Counted from the first letter of the stretch, positions 1 to 7,547 are shown. The stretch: DNA of 12,997 bases from Candidatus Spyradenecus faecavium (GCA_018713405.1 DVOR01000073.1:1-12997); one strand, 5' to 3'. Program-made: numbers and translations. The notes: generated by a model not told the origin, from the letters alone.

Positions 1-88
1 TACTGCAAGGGGCTGACTTTTTCATCTCCTTTTTCGGTTTGGCGCGCCGCCCCCCGGGGGGCGGAAGGGTGTCTCTTGTCTTCTTCAT
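1..88 (-). CDS. partial small basic protein, function unknown (5' end only)
   Basis: A reading frame on the minus strand starts at ATG 88-86 and runs off the left edge, giving 29 codons. The start follows AAAGGAG by 5 bases (TAGAC), the best Shine-Dalgarno in the window, and this is the main reason to call it. The peptide begins MKKTRDTLPPPGGRRAKP and is rich in Lys, Arg and Pro, with no hydrophobic segment so far. It lies divergent from gyrA. A possible -10 on the minus strand is AATAAT at 121-116, 27 bases before the ATG, directly preceded by GTG. A second in-frame ATG at 25-23 also has a purine-rich lead. A CCGCCCCCC/GGGGGGCGG palindrome (47-64) lies inside the frame. I do not recognise the protein; a disordered N-terminal arm of a nucleic-acid-binding protein is possible, but so is a chance frame. 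Confidence 0.42.
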   Translation of the reverse strand, partial: MKKTRDTLPPPGGRRAKPKKEMKKSAPCS

Positions 89-175
89 GTCTACTCCTTT
101 GAGGTGCGCAAACACATTATTCACTTTCCACCTTCCAGTGAGCCGCGGGGCGGGCGTGGCACGGGAGGGTGGGTT

Positions 176-186
176 TGTGCTATACT
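176..186 (+). promoter_or_regulatory. gyrA promoter (extended -10)
   Basis: TGTGC at 176-180 is followed by TATACT at 181-186, an extended -10 element 28 bases before the gyrA ATG. At 17-18 base spacing the -35 position reads GGCACG or TGGCAC, a poor match to TTGACA, so the extended -10 probably does most of the work. The predicted transcription start is near 193, leaving a leader of about 22 bases that holds AAAGGA (200-205). The same box precedes five other units in this window. Confidence 0.72.
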
Positions 187-214
187 ATAAGGAATAGCGA
201 AAGGATTCTCGGAC

Positions 215-2812
215 ATGGATGAAGAGACGCAGGTGAGCCCGGCGGCGGATACGCGATTGACGTCGATCAACGTCGAGGAGGAGATGAAGAACTCCTATAT
301 CGACTACTCGATGAGCGTCATCGTGGCGCGTGCCCTGCCGGATGCGCGCGACGGGTTCAAGCCGGTGCATCGGCGCGTGCTCTACTCGATGCACGAGAAC
401 AAGAACTTCTTCAACGCGCCCTACCGCAAGTGCGCGCGCGTGGTAGGCGACGTGATGGGCAAGTACCACCCGCACGGGGACAACTCCATCTACGACACGC
501 TGGTGCGCCTGGCGCAGTGGTTCAGCATGCGCGAGAAGCTGGTGGACGGCCACGGCAACTTCGGCACGATCGACGGCGACGGCGCGGCGGCCTACCGTTA
601 CACCGAGGCGCGCCTGGCGAAGATCTCCAACGAGATGCTCGCGGACATCGACAAGGACACCGTCGACTTCATCGCGAACTACGACAACACCACGGTGGAG
701 CCGCGCGTCCTGCCCGCGAAGCTGCCGAACCTGCTCCTGAACGGCTCGCAGGGCATCGCCGTGGGCATGGCCACGAACATCCCGCCGCACAACCTGCGCG
801 AGCTCTGCGACGGGCTCATCCATTTCGTGGCCCACCCGGACGCGCCCATCGACGAGCTGATGCGGTTCGTCAAGGGGCCGGACTTCCCGACGGGGGCGCT
901 GATCTGCGGGCGCTCCGGCATCGAGGCGATGTACAAGACCGGGCGCGGCTCCATCACCGTGCGCGGCGAGGCCGAGGTCGTCCAGGAGGGCAAGCATGAG
1001 ACCATCCTCATCACCTCCATCCCCTACATGGTCAACAAGGCGGCGATGGTGGCCAAGATGGCCGAGCTCGTCAAGGCCGGCGTCCTGGAGGGCATCTCCG
1101 ACATCCGCGACGAGACGAGCCTGAAGGACGGCATCCGCGTGGTGATTGAGCTGAAGCAGAACGCCAAGCCCGGCGCCGTCATCCTCAACCAGCTCTACAA
1201 GCACACCGACCTGCAGACCACCTTCGGCGCGAACATGATCGCCCTGGACCACGGGCGCCCGCGCCGCATGACCCTGCGCGACTTCTTCCAATGCTACGTG
1301 GACCACCGGTTCGAGGTGCACACCCGCCGGTGCCGCTTTGAGCTCGCCAAGGCCCAGGAGCGGCTCCACATCGTCGACGGCCTGCTCATCGCGCAGGACA
1401 ACCTGGACGAGGTCATCCACATCATCCGCGACTCCAAGACCAACGACGAGGCTAAGGCCAGGCTCTGCGCGCGCTTCGGCTTCTCCGACGCGCAGGTCAC
1501 CGCCATCCTTGAGATGCGCCTGCGCCAGCTCACCGGCCTGGAGCGCGACAAGCTCCTGGCCGAGCAGGCCGACCTCCGCGCCAAGATCGCCGAGCTCCAG
1601 TCCATCCTGGAGGACCCCGCCAAGGTCTTCGCCCTCATCACCAAGGACCTCGAGGACATCAAGGCCGCCTACACCAAGGAAGGCGACCGCCTGACCAAGA
1701 TCGTGCCCATGGCCGGCGACGTCAACTTCGAGGACCTCGTGGCCGATGAGCCGTGCGTCGTCACGCTCTCGCACCGCGGGTACGTCAAGCGCACCGCCCT
1801 CACCGTCTACGCGGCCCAGAAGCGCGGCGGCAAGGGCAAGAAGGGCGTGCTGATCAAGGACGAGGACTTCATCGAGCGCGTCTACGTGCCGCTGGCGCAC
1901 GACACGCTGCTCTTCTTCACCGACACCGGGCGGGTCTACGCCGAGCGCGCCTTCGAGATCCCGGAATCCAGCCGCACCTCCGCCGGCACGCCCATCGTGA
2001 ACGTCATCGAGGGCCTGCAGAAGGAGGAGCGCATCGTCGACATCCTCTCCATCCGCGGCTTCGACGAGGACCGCTCCATCACCTTCGTCCTGGCCGACGG
2101 CACCATCAAGCGCACCGCCCTGGCCGACTACCGCAACGTCAACCGCCGCGGCATCATCGCCATCAACATCGAGGAGGGCAACGCCCTGGTCAAGGTGGCC
2201 CTCACCAAGCCCGGCGACGTCGCCTTCATCGCCACCCGCGAGGGCCGCGTCAACGCCTTCAAGCTCGACGAGGTCCGCGAGATGGGCCGCGCCGCCACCG
2301 GCGTGATCGGCATCCGCTTCAAGGTGCCCGGCGACCGCGTCTGCGGCTTCGCCGTCCAGGAAGAGGGCGCGAAGATGCTCATGGTCACCGAGAACGGCCG
2401 CGGCAAGCGCAGCGACTTCTCCGACTTCTACGTCAACCAGGAGGACGGCACGCTCCGCCTGAACCACCGCGGCTCCATGGGCGTCATCGCCAACCCCGTC
2501 AGCGAGAAGAACGGCAAGCTCATCGGAATCGCCGCCGTCAAGGGCGACGAGACCATCGTCTTCCTCACCACCGCCGGCCTCATGATCCGCACCCGCGTGG
2601 GCGAGATTCCCACGCACGGCCGCACCGCCGCGGGCGTGAAGTTCCTCACCCTCCCCGAGGACGTCACCCTCGCCACCTTCTCCCTCGCCCCCGCCGAGGA
2701 AGAGGACGAGGCCGCACCCGAGAACGCGGAGGGCGCCCCCGCGCCCGAGACCGAGGGCGGCGACGCCCCCGCCGAGCCCGAGGCCCCCGCCCCGGACGGC
2801 CAGGACGCCTAA
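215..2812 (+). CDS. gyrA: DNA gyrase subunit A
   Basis: The breakage-reunion subunit of the A2B2 type II topoisomerase that introduces negative supercoils. The 865 residues are close to the usual length. The N-terminal winged-helix/tower region starts near residue 20. The catalytic tyrosine is Tyr129 in AAAYRYTE, with Arg128 before it (Tyr122 in E. coli). The C-terminal pinwheel carries the GyrA box as QKRGGKG at 535-541, which separates it from ParC. An acidic, Ala/Pro/Glu-rich tail covers about 824-865. The quinolone-determining stretch reads HPHGDNSIYDT: the residue matching E. coli Ser83 is Asn90, and the Asp87 equivalent is kept (Asp94). ATG 215 has AAAGGA 9 bases upstream and a good -10 further up. 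gyrB is not next to it here. The gene ends at a strong terminator facing rfbD. Confidence 0.97.
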   Translation: MDEETQVSPAADTRLTSINVEEEMKNSYIDYSMSVIVARALPDARDGFKPVHRRVLYSMHENKNFFNAPYRKCARVVGDVMGKYHPHGDNSIYDTLVRLAQWFSMREKLVDGHGNFGTIDGDGAAAYRYTEARLAKISNEMLADIDKDTVDFIANYDNTTVEPRVLPAKLPNLLLNGSQGIAVGMATNIPPHNLRELCDGLIHFVAHPDAPIDELMRFVKGPDFPTGALICGRSGIEAMYKTGRGSITVRGEAEVVQEGKHETILITSIPYMVNKAAMVAKMAELVKAGVLEGISDIRDETSLKDGIRVVIELKQNAKPGAVILNQLYKHTDLQTTFGANMIALDHGRPRRMTLRDFFQCYVDHRFEVHTRRCRFELAKAQERLHIVDGLLIAQDNLDEVIHIIRDSKTNDEAKARLCARFGFSDAQVTAILEMRLRQLTGLERDKLLAEQADLRAKIAELQSILEDPAKVFALITKDLEDIKAAYTKEGDRLTKIVPMAGDVNFEDLVADEPCVVTLSHRGYVKRTALTVYAAQKRGGKGKKGVLIKDEDFIERVYVPLAHDTLLFFTDTGRVYAERAFEIPESSRTSAGTPIVNVIEGLQKEERIVDILSIRGFDEDRSITFVLADGTIKRTALADYRNVNRRGIIAINIEEGNALVKVALTKPGDVAFIATREGRVNAFKLDEVREMGRAATGVIGIRFKVPGDRVCGFAVQEEGAKMLMVTENGRGKRSDFSDFYVNQEDGTLRLNHRGSMGVIANPVSEKNGKLIGIAAVKGDETIVFLTTAGLMIRTRVGEIPTHGRTAAGVKFLTLPEDVTLATFSLAPAEEEDEAAPENAEGAPAPETEGGDAPAEPEAPAPDGQDA

Positions 2813-2833
2813 GGCGCCCGGGCAAGACCCATA

Positions 2834-2869
2834 AAAAGGGCGTGGCGCCGACCGGCGCCACGCCCTTTT
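2834..2869. terminator. bidirectional intrinsic terminator between gyrA and rfbD
   Basis: A perfect 16-bp inverted repeat, AAAAGGGCGTGGCGCC (2834-2849) and its complement (2854-2869), encloses the loop GACC. Every position pairs. The A run on the left and T run on the right give a U tract on either strand, so it can end both gyrA (stop at 2812) and the convergent operon (rfbD stop at 2884). Few hairpins in the window are stronger. Confidence 0.93.
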
Positions 2870-2883
2870 CCGTTGCCGCTCCC

Positions 2884-3750
2884 TCAGGCCTCTTGGCGGG
2901 GCCACTCGGCGGCGACGAAGCGGGCCAGCGCCTCCTGCCAGGGCGGCATGGGCGGCAGGCCGCAGGCGGCGAGCTTGGCCTTGGAGAGGGCGGAGTAGTG
3001 CGGGCGCGGCGCGGGGCGCGGGTATTCCTCGGTGGTGCAGGGCGAGACGGTGACGCCGTCGAAGCCGGCGAGGCGGAGGATCTCGCGGGTGAAGCCGCAC
3101 CACGTGACGACGCCCTCGCAGGTGAGGTGGAAGGTGCCGCGGAGCTCGGGCCGCGCGAGGAAGGCGGTGAGCGCGTCGGCCACGGCGTCGGTGGAGGTGG
3201 GGTTACCGAACTGGTCGTCGACCACCTTGAGGGTGCGCCCGGGGTCCTCGGCGGCCAGGCGGCGCATGGTGTGGACGAAGCTGGGGCCGCCGGGGCCGTA
3301 GAGCCAGGCGACGCGCGCGATGACTTGATCGGGGCAAAGGGCGCGGACGGCGTCCTCGCCGGCGAGCTTGGTGGCGCCGTAGACCGTGTTGGGCGCGGTG
3401 GCGTCCGTCTCGACGCGGTCGCCCGGGCGGTCCCCGGAGAAGACATAGTCGGTGGAGATGGCGATGAGGCGCGCGCCGGCGTGGGCGGCGGCCCGGGCGA
3501 CGTTGGCGGTACCCTGCGCGTTGAGGAGGTACGCCTTGTCGCGGTCGGACTCGCAGGCGTCGACGTTGGTCATGGCCGCGCAGTGGACGACGACCTCGGG
3601 GCGGAAGGCCGCGAAGGCCGCGCCGAGCGAGTCGGCGTCGGTGATGTCGACCTCGGGGAGGTCGGCGACGAGGAGGTCGTGGGTGCCTTGCCAGTGGCGG
3701 ACAAGGGTACGGCCGAGCATGCCGCGGCCGCCGGTGATGAGAATGCGCAT
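2884..3750 (-). CDS. rfbD: dTDP-4-dehydrorhamnose reductase
   Basis: NADPH-dependent reduction of dTDP-4-dehydrorhamnose to dTDP-L-rhamnose, the last step of activated rhamnose synthesis for O-antigen or other surface glycans; a soluble cytoplasmic enzyme. The 288 residues match the family. The N-terminal Rossmann fold has GGRGMLG (7-13). STDYVFSG (99-106) and the catalytic YGATK (Tyr124, Lys128) are the extended short-chain dehydrogenase signatures. The C-terminal end keeps the RPHYSALSKAKL pattern and a Pro-Trp before the last helix, typical of RmlD. The ATG at 3750 lies 3 bases past the stop of the upstream acyltransferase gene, with AAAGGA overlapping that stop, so the two are probably co-transcribed and coupled. 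No rfbA, rfbB or rfbC is nearby, so the rest of the pathway must lie elsewhere. A related sugar-nucleotide reductase is the main alternative. Confidence 0.9.
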   Translation of the reverse strand: MRILITGGRGMLGRTLVRHWQGTHDLLVADLPEVDITDADSLGAAFAAFRPEVVVHCAAMTNVDACESDRDKAYLLNAQGTANVARAAAHAGARLIAISTDYVFSGDRPGDRVETDATAPNTVYGATKLAGEDAVRALCPDQVIARVAWLYGPGGPSFVHTMRRLAAEDPGRTLKVVDDQFGNPTSTDAVADALTAFLARPELRGTFHLTCEGVVTWCGFTREILRLAGFDGVTVSPCTTEEYPRPAPRPHYSALSKAKLAACGLPPMPPWQEALARFVAAEWPRQEA

Positions 3751-3753
3751 GGC

Positions 3754-5580
3754 TTATCCTTTGCGGAGGGCGTTGACGTAGGACTCGTAGAGCTCCTTGC
3801 CCATGTAGCGGGCGATGTCGCGCTTGGGGGCGTCGAGCAGGTTGAGCACGATGAGTCCATCCACTACTGTACCAAAATCCGGGTCCACGTTAAAGGCGAT
3901 GATCCTGCCGCCGAGCTTCAGGTACTGCCGGATGAGGACGGGCATCTCGCGGCGGCCCTCCTCAATCTCGGCCAACGCGTCGTTGACGTCCCCCTCGGAG
4001 GCGAGGAAGTCGGCGTACTCCGGGCTGCGCCATTCCACGAAGTGCTGACGCTTGGGCGGCAGACGCGGCGAGACCCACTTGGCGAGGTCCTCGTTGGAGC
4101 AGCGCGCCCGCAGGTAGGCGAGCAGGATGTCGCGCGAGGCCGAGCGGAAGTCGTGCGAGATGCTGACCGGCCCGAAGAGGACGGTGTAGCGTGGGTGGTT
4201 CGCCAGGAAGACCAGGACGCCGCGCCACAGGAGCAGGAGCGGCGCGAAGGCGCGCTGGTACTCCGGGCGCACGAAAGAGCGGCCGAGCTCCACGGCGGGG
4301 CCGGGCAGATGGCCGAGGAACCGCTCGTCGAAGCGGAAGAGGGTGCGCGTGTAGAGGGCGGAGAGGCCGGCGGTCTCGGTGATGACGTCGGAGAGGGCCA
4401 GCCGGTAACAGCCGACGATCTCGCGGCGCTCACGCTGCCACAGGATGATCTGGTGGTAGGCGATGTCGAAGTCGTCGGTGTCGAGGTCGCGCCCGGTGCC
4501 CTCGCCGGCGGCGCGGAAGGTGATCTCGCGCAGGCGGCCGATCTCGCGCAGGGTCACGGGGATGTCGCGGCCCTGCGCGGCATAGATGTCATAGGCCTCC
4601 ACGGAGCAGAGGTGGGCCTCCGGCGGCAGGGCCTTGAGCTCGGCCTCCAGCTCGGCCGGGGGCACCGGCGGGATGACGGGGGCGTTCTCGCGGTTCGCAT
4701 CGTCCAGCGTGAGCCGACGCATCTGCCGCTCGAAGCGCGAGGCATCGACGCGCCCCGCGAGCAGGAAGGTCCGGAAGCGCAGGTAGCGGAGCGCGTCCGC
4801 GTCCTCGGCGAAGCGGCGGAAGAGCGTCGCCCCGGCCAGCGGCGTCCCCACGCGCAACGTGAGCGTGTGGCGGCGCAGACGGATCATCTCGCGCGGCAGG
4901 AGGATCGTCCGCAGACGCGGGTGTACCTTGCCGACCAGGTGGAAGAGCGGCGAGGCCGACCCCGGGACGAAGACCGGCAGGAACCGCTCGACCCCCGCGC
5001 GCCGCGCCAGGGCCATGAGCGACGGCTGCCACGCGGGGTCGCGGACACGGAAGGCGTGCGGCGCGAAGCTGGCCACCTCCCCCGCGGGGAAGACGATGAG
5101 CGCCTTCCCTTCCTTGAGCCAGTTCAGCGCCTGGCGCAGGGTGTTCACGTTGCGCGCCACGGAGCCCGGCCGCCCGAAGGGGTCGACGAAGAAGAAATCC
5201 TCCCGCAGCTCCGGGATGCGCGCCAGGATGTAGTTGGCCATGATCTTCACGTCCGGCCGACGCCGGCGGATCAGCTCCAGGAGCGCCAACCCCTCCATCG
5301 CGCCGAAGGGGTGGTTGGCCACCACCAGCAGGCTCCCCTCGGCCGGGATGCGTGCCACATCCTCGTCCGAGACCTCGGTGCGCACCTCCATTGCCTCCAG
5401 GATGCGCGCGGGGAAGGCCCCCTCGCCGGGCGTCCGGTGGACCCGCTCATAGTAGGCGTTCAGCCGCCGCAACCCGAGCGCGCGCTCGATCCAGGCGTGC
5501 GTCAGGCGGAGCGTCCACCTCAGGAGCGGCTGACGGACGGTTTGCCACGGAAGCGCATAGAGCTTTTCTGCATTTGCCAT
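3754..5580 (-). CDS. olsF: bifunctional PlsC-like / GNAT-like acyltransferase, OlsF-type ornithine-lipid synthase
   Basis: A 608-residue fusion. Residues about 70-280 are a PlsC-type acyltransferase: NHPFGAMEG (89-97) is the catalytic block, FVDPFGRPGS (131-140) and VFPAGEVASF (163-172) the substrate-binding blocks. Residues about 325-560 look like the N-acyltransferase seen in OlsB and haemolysin-like proteins, with FDIAYHQIIL (371-380), IVGCYRL (388-394) and AVELGRSFVRPEYQ (429-442). This order matches OlsF, where one chain makes both the amide and the ester bond of ornithine lipid. That function is inferred from architecture; another acylated amino acid is possible. The acidic residue of the first block is Glu96 where I would expect Asp. 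No signal peptide or clear membrane span, so it is probably membrane-peripheral. It leads an operon with rfbD. The ATG has no Shine-Dalgarno and sits 7 bases from its -10. Confidence 0.78.
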   Translation of the reverse strand: MANAEKLYALPWQTVRQPLLRWTLRLTHAWIERALGLRRLNAYYERVHRTPGEGAFPARILEAMEVRTEVSDEDVARIPAEGSLLVVANHPFGAMEGLALLELIRRRRPDVKIMANYILARIPELREDFFFVDPFGRPGSVARNVNTLRQALNWLKEGKALIVFPAGEVASFAPHAFRVRDPAWQPSLMALARRAGVERFLPVFVPGSASPLFHLVGKVHPRLRTILLPREMIRLRRHTLTLRVGTPLAGATLFRRFAEDADALRYLRFRTFLLAGRVDASRFERQMRRLTLDDANRENAPVIPPVPPAELEAELKALPPEAHLCSVEAYDIYAAQGRDIPVTLREIGRLREITFRAAGEGTGRDLDTDDFDIAYHQIILWQRERREIVGCYRLALSDVITETAGLSALYTRTLFRFDERFLGHLPGPAVELGRSFVRPEYQRAFAPLLLLWRGVLVFLANHPRYTVLFGPVSISHDFRSASRDILLAYLRARCSNEDLAKWVSPRLPPKRQHFVEWRSPEYADFLASEGDVNDALAEIEEGRREMPVLIRQYLKLGGRIIAFNVDPDFGTVVDGLIVLNLLDAPKRDIARYMGKELYESYVNALRKG

Positions 5581-5587
5581 GGCAGAC

Positions 5588-5598
5588 AGTGTATCACA
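5588..5598 (-). promoter_or_regulatory. promoter of the olsF-like gene (extended -10, leaderless)
   Basis: On the minus strand TGTGA (5598-5594) precedes TACACT (5593-5588), and only 7 bases separate the hexamer from the ATG at 5580. A start of transcription 7-8 bases past the -10 would fall on the ATG itself. No -35 match is seen at normal spacing. Instead an inverted repeat, CCCTG (5601-5605) and CAGGG (5618-5622) with 12 bases between, is centred where the -35 would be. Confidence 0.55.
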
Positions 5599-5640
5599 CC
5601 CCCTGTTTGCGCCGTGTCAGGGCCGCGTTGGGATTGCGTT

Positions 5641-6390
5641 TCAGCGCTTGATGAGCCGGGCGTAGGCGGCGTTGATGGCGGCCATCCGCTCGGAGGCCTG
5701 GCGCAGCATGGCCTCGGGCAGGCCCTGGGCCTGCAAGCGGTCGGGGTGGAGCTCCTTGACCTTGCGGCGATAGGCCCGCTTGATGTCGTCGTCCGTCGCG
5801 GTGGCCGGCAGCCCCAGCAACGCCAAGTCCTGCGCGCGAGAAGGCGCGGACTGCGTGCGCGGCCCGGCGCCGCTCCCGCCGCCCCGCGTGCCGGCGGCCT
5901 CGGCGAAGAGGCGGGCGGCCAGCTGGGGCGGGATGCCGAAGATCGCCGCGGCCCGGGCCAGCATGTCGCGCTCGGCGGGGGAGACGCTGCCGTCCGCGCA
6001 CGCCACGAGGACGAGATACTGGAAGGTCACCAGCCGCAGCTCGAAGGCCCGCACCCCCATCGCGAAGGCGTGCGCCGCCGCGTCGAACTGCTCCGGCGTG
6101 TCCTTGCTCTGCGAGAAGACCTCCGTGGCGTAGCGGCGCTCCTCGGGGGAGAGGCTGAGCGAGCGGAAGATGGCCTCCACGCGGTCGATCTCCCGCTCGC
6201 TGACGCGCCCGTCGGCCTTGGCGATCTTCGCCAGCAACGGCATGAGCAACCGCAGGAAATGGGCCCGGTTGTCGGCCGTCCGGTTGGGGGTCGCCCGCAG
6301 CCCGAGCAACGGCGCGATGAGGAAGTTCCACACGAAGTTGACCACAAAGAGCAGGGCCAGGAACTTGATGATGCCGAGAAGACAGCCCAT
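5641..6390 (-). CDS. djlA: membrane-anchored TerB-like / DnaJ-domain co-chaperone, DjlA family
   Basis: A 249-residue protein with the three-part DjlA layout. One N-terminal transmembrane helix covers about 4-27. A TerB-like all-alpha domain covers about 44-165 and contains two KADGRVSEREID-type acidic motifs (58-69 and 131-141, CADGSVSPAER). A C-terminal J domain covers about 187-249 with HPD at 215-217, the tripeptide that stimulates DnaK ATPase. A Gly/Ser-rich linker (168-182) joins the last two. The J domain should face the cytoplasm as in DjlA. I start at ATG 6390 because the membrane helix begins there and GGAGG sits 6-7 bases upstream inside prfA; an in-frame start at 6441 adds 17 residues with no helix. 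The prfA stop and this start are one base apart (TGA C ATG), which points to translational coupling. The partner DnaK is not in the window. Confidence 0.85.
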   Translation of the reverse strand: MGCLLGIIKFLALLFVVNFVWNFLIAPLLGLRATPNRTADNRAHFLRLLMPLLAKIAKADGRVSEREIDRVEAIFRSLSLSPEERRYATEVFSQSKDTPEQFDAAAHAFAMGVRAFELRLVTFQYLVLVACADGSVSPAERDMLARAAAIFGIPPQLAARLFAEAAGTRGGGSGAGPRTQSAPSRAQDLALLGLPATATDDDIKRAYRRKVKELHPDRLQAQGLPEAMLRQASERMAAINAAYARLIKR

Positions 6391-6391
6391 G

Positions 6392-7474
6392 TCAGCCTCC
6401 AAGCGCGGCCTGGACGCGCTGTTCAAGATCCGCCGCCTCAAGCGGCCCCAGGACGGGATCGAGGTCCCCCTCCATCACGCGGTCGAGGGCGTAGAGCGTC
6501 AGCCCGATGCGATGGTCCGTCAGCCGGTTCTGCGGGAAGTTGTAGGTCCGGATGCGCTGGGAGCGGTCGCCCGAGCCCCGGAGCGTCAGGCGCGTGGCCC
6601 CGGCCGCGGCCTCTGCGGCCTGCCGCCGCGCGTCCAGGATGCGCGCCTTGAGCACGGCCAACGCCTTCTCCTTGTTGCGGTGCTGGCTGCGCTCGTCCTG
6701 GCACTGCGCCACGAGCCCCGTCGGCAGGTGCGTCACGCGCACGGCGGAATAGGTGGTGTTCACGCCCTGGCCGCCATGCCCACCCGCGCAGAAGATGTCG
6801 ATCCGCAGCTCGCTCTCCGGAATCTCCAGCCCATCCTCCGCATCGGCCGCGGGCAGGACGATCACCGTCGCCGCGGAGGTGTGGATGCGCCCCTGCGCTT
6901 CCGTCACCGGCACGCGCTGGACGCGGTGCCCGCCGCTCTCGAAGCGGAGCCGCCCATAGGGCCGCTCGCCGCCCGACACCGTGAGCACGATTTCCTTGTA
7001 GCCCCCCAGCTCGCTGGGCGACTGGTCCATCACGGCGAGCGCGTAGCCATGCGCCTCCGCCCACCGCGCATACATCCGGAAGAGGTCCCCCGCGAAGAGC
7101 GCCGCCTCCTCCCCGCCCGTCCCGGCCCGGATTTCCACCATCGCGTCGCGCGCGTCCAGCGGGTCCTCCGGCAGGAGCGCGTGGAGCAACCGCCGCTCCG
7201 CCTCCGGGGCCTCGGCCTCGACGCGCGCCAGCTCCTCCCGCGCCAGCTCGGCCATCTCCGGGTCCGACGCCATCGCGCGGGCGGCCTCCGCGTCGTCCCG
7301 CAGGCGAAAATAGTCGCCCGAGGCCGCCGCCAGCCGGCGCAACGCCGTCAGCTTGCGCAGCTCGGCCTTGTACCGGGCACGGTCCGCCGCCACCGCCTGG
7401 TCGGCCAACGCCGCCTCCACCCGGGGGAGCTCCCCCAGGCGTGCGGCGATTTGCTCGCGGTCGATCAAGGGCAT
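6392..7474 (-). CDS. prfA: peptide chain release factor 1
   Basis: Reads UAA and UAG stop codons in the ribosomal A site and triggers peptidyl-tRNA hydrolysis. With ATG 7474 the protein has 360 residues, the usual RF1 length; an upstream in-frame start at 7510 adds 12 residues and is less likely. The codon-recognition tripeptide is PVT (189-191) in GGHRVQRVPVTEAQGRIHTSA, which marks RF1 rather than RF2. The catalytic GGQ is 234-236. The context is CAGGHGGQGVNTT, whereas most RF1 proteins I know have SGAGGQHVN or a close form, so a His precedes GGQ and a Gly follows it. It lies downstream of rpmE and just upstream of djlA. No promoter is visible in the 73-base rpmE-prfA gap, and no clear Shine-Dalgarno precedes the ATG, so expression probably depends on read-through from rpmE. 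Confidence 0.95.
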   Translation of the reverse strand: MPLIDREQIAARLGELPRVEAALADQAVAADRARYKAELRKLTALRRLAAASGDYFRLRDDAEAARAMASDPEMAELAREELARVEAEAPEAERRLLHALLPEDPLDARDAMVEIRAGTGGEEAALFAGDLFRMYARWAEAHGYALAVMDQSPSELGGYKEIVLTVSGGERPYGRLRFESGGHRVQRVPVTEAQGRIHTSAATVIVLPAADAEDGLEIPESELRIDIFCAGGHGGQGVNTTYSAVRVTHLPTGLVAQCQDERSQHRNKEKALAVLKARILDARRQAAEAAAGATRLTLRGSGDRSQRIRTYNFPQNRLTDHRIGLTLYALDRVMEGDLDPVLGPLEAADLEQRVQAALGG

Positions 7475-7481
7475 GGTCGGG

Positions 7482-7499
7482 GGCCTTGACAAAAAGGCC
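7482..7499 (-). promoter_or_regulatory. alternative hairpin overlapping the rpmE terminator and prfA leader
   Basis: Read on the minus strand, GGCCTT (7499-7494) can pair with AAGGCC (7487-7482) across a 6-base loop, TTTGTC. The first arm is part of the outer right arm and T run of the terminator at 7491-7528, so the two structures compete. The second arm ends 7 bases before the prfA ATG and includes the only AAGG that could serve as a weak ribosome site. A switch between termination and read-through is inferred. Confidence 0.4.
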
Positions 7500-7528
7500 G
7501 GCGGGGCCAAGGGGCCCGGCCGGTCTTT
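7491..7528 (-). terminator. terminator or attenuator after rpmE, before prfA
   Basis: On the minus strand, 19 bases past the rpmE stop, a GC-rich hairpin forms: GGGCC/GGCCC around CCTT, then one C-C mismatch, then five further GC pairs, an A-C mismatch and a G-C pair, ending in TTTTT (7495-7491). This is a textbook intrinsic terminator. It sits inside what gene order suggests is an rpmE-prfA-djlA operon, so it may set the ratio of L31 to RF1 message rather than stop all transcription. Confidence 0.8.
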
Positions 7529-7547
7529 CTGCGGGGCTGGCCGCGGC

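Noticed and set aside
157..173. Sigma-54 promoter before gyrA (TGGCAC at 157-162)
   Set aside because: No TTGC -12 element at the required spacing; a clear sigma-70-type extended -10 lies just downstream.
1..214. Replication origin beside gyrA
   Set aside because: gyrA is often near oriC, but no TTATCCACA-like DnaA boxes or AT-rich unwinding stretch were seen.
1753..2812. Shift to C-ending codons along the 3' half of gyrA as a sign of gene transfer or fusion
   Set aside because: All gyrase domains are present in one frame and the same C-ending bias occurs in neighbouring genes; a gradual composition trend is not evidence of transfer.
185..3103. 972-codon open frame on the minus strand across gyrA
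   Set aside because: It is the antisense shadow of gyrA and its downstream gap; high GC removes stop codons. The product is low in complexity (Val, Asp, Ala, Gly, His, Leu) and runs through the terminator.
1753..6651. 1632-codon open frame on the plus strand
   Set aside because: It overlaps gyrA out of frame and then runs antisense to rfbD, the olsF-like gene, djlA and part of prfA, all of which have clear family motifs. Arg/Pro-rich, no ribosome site.
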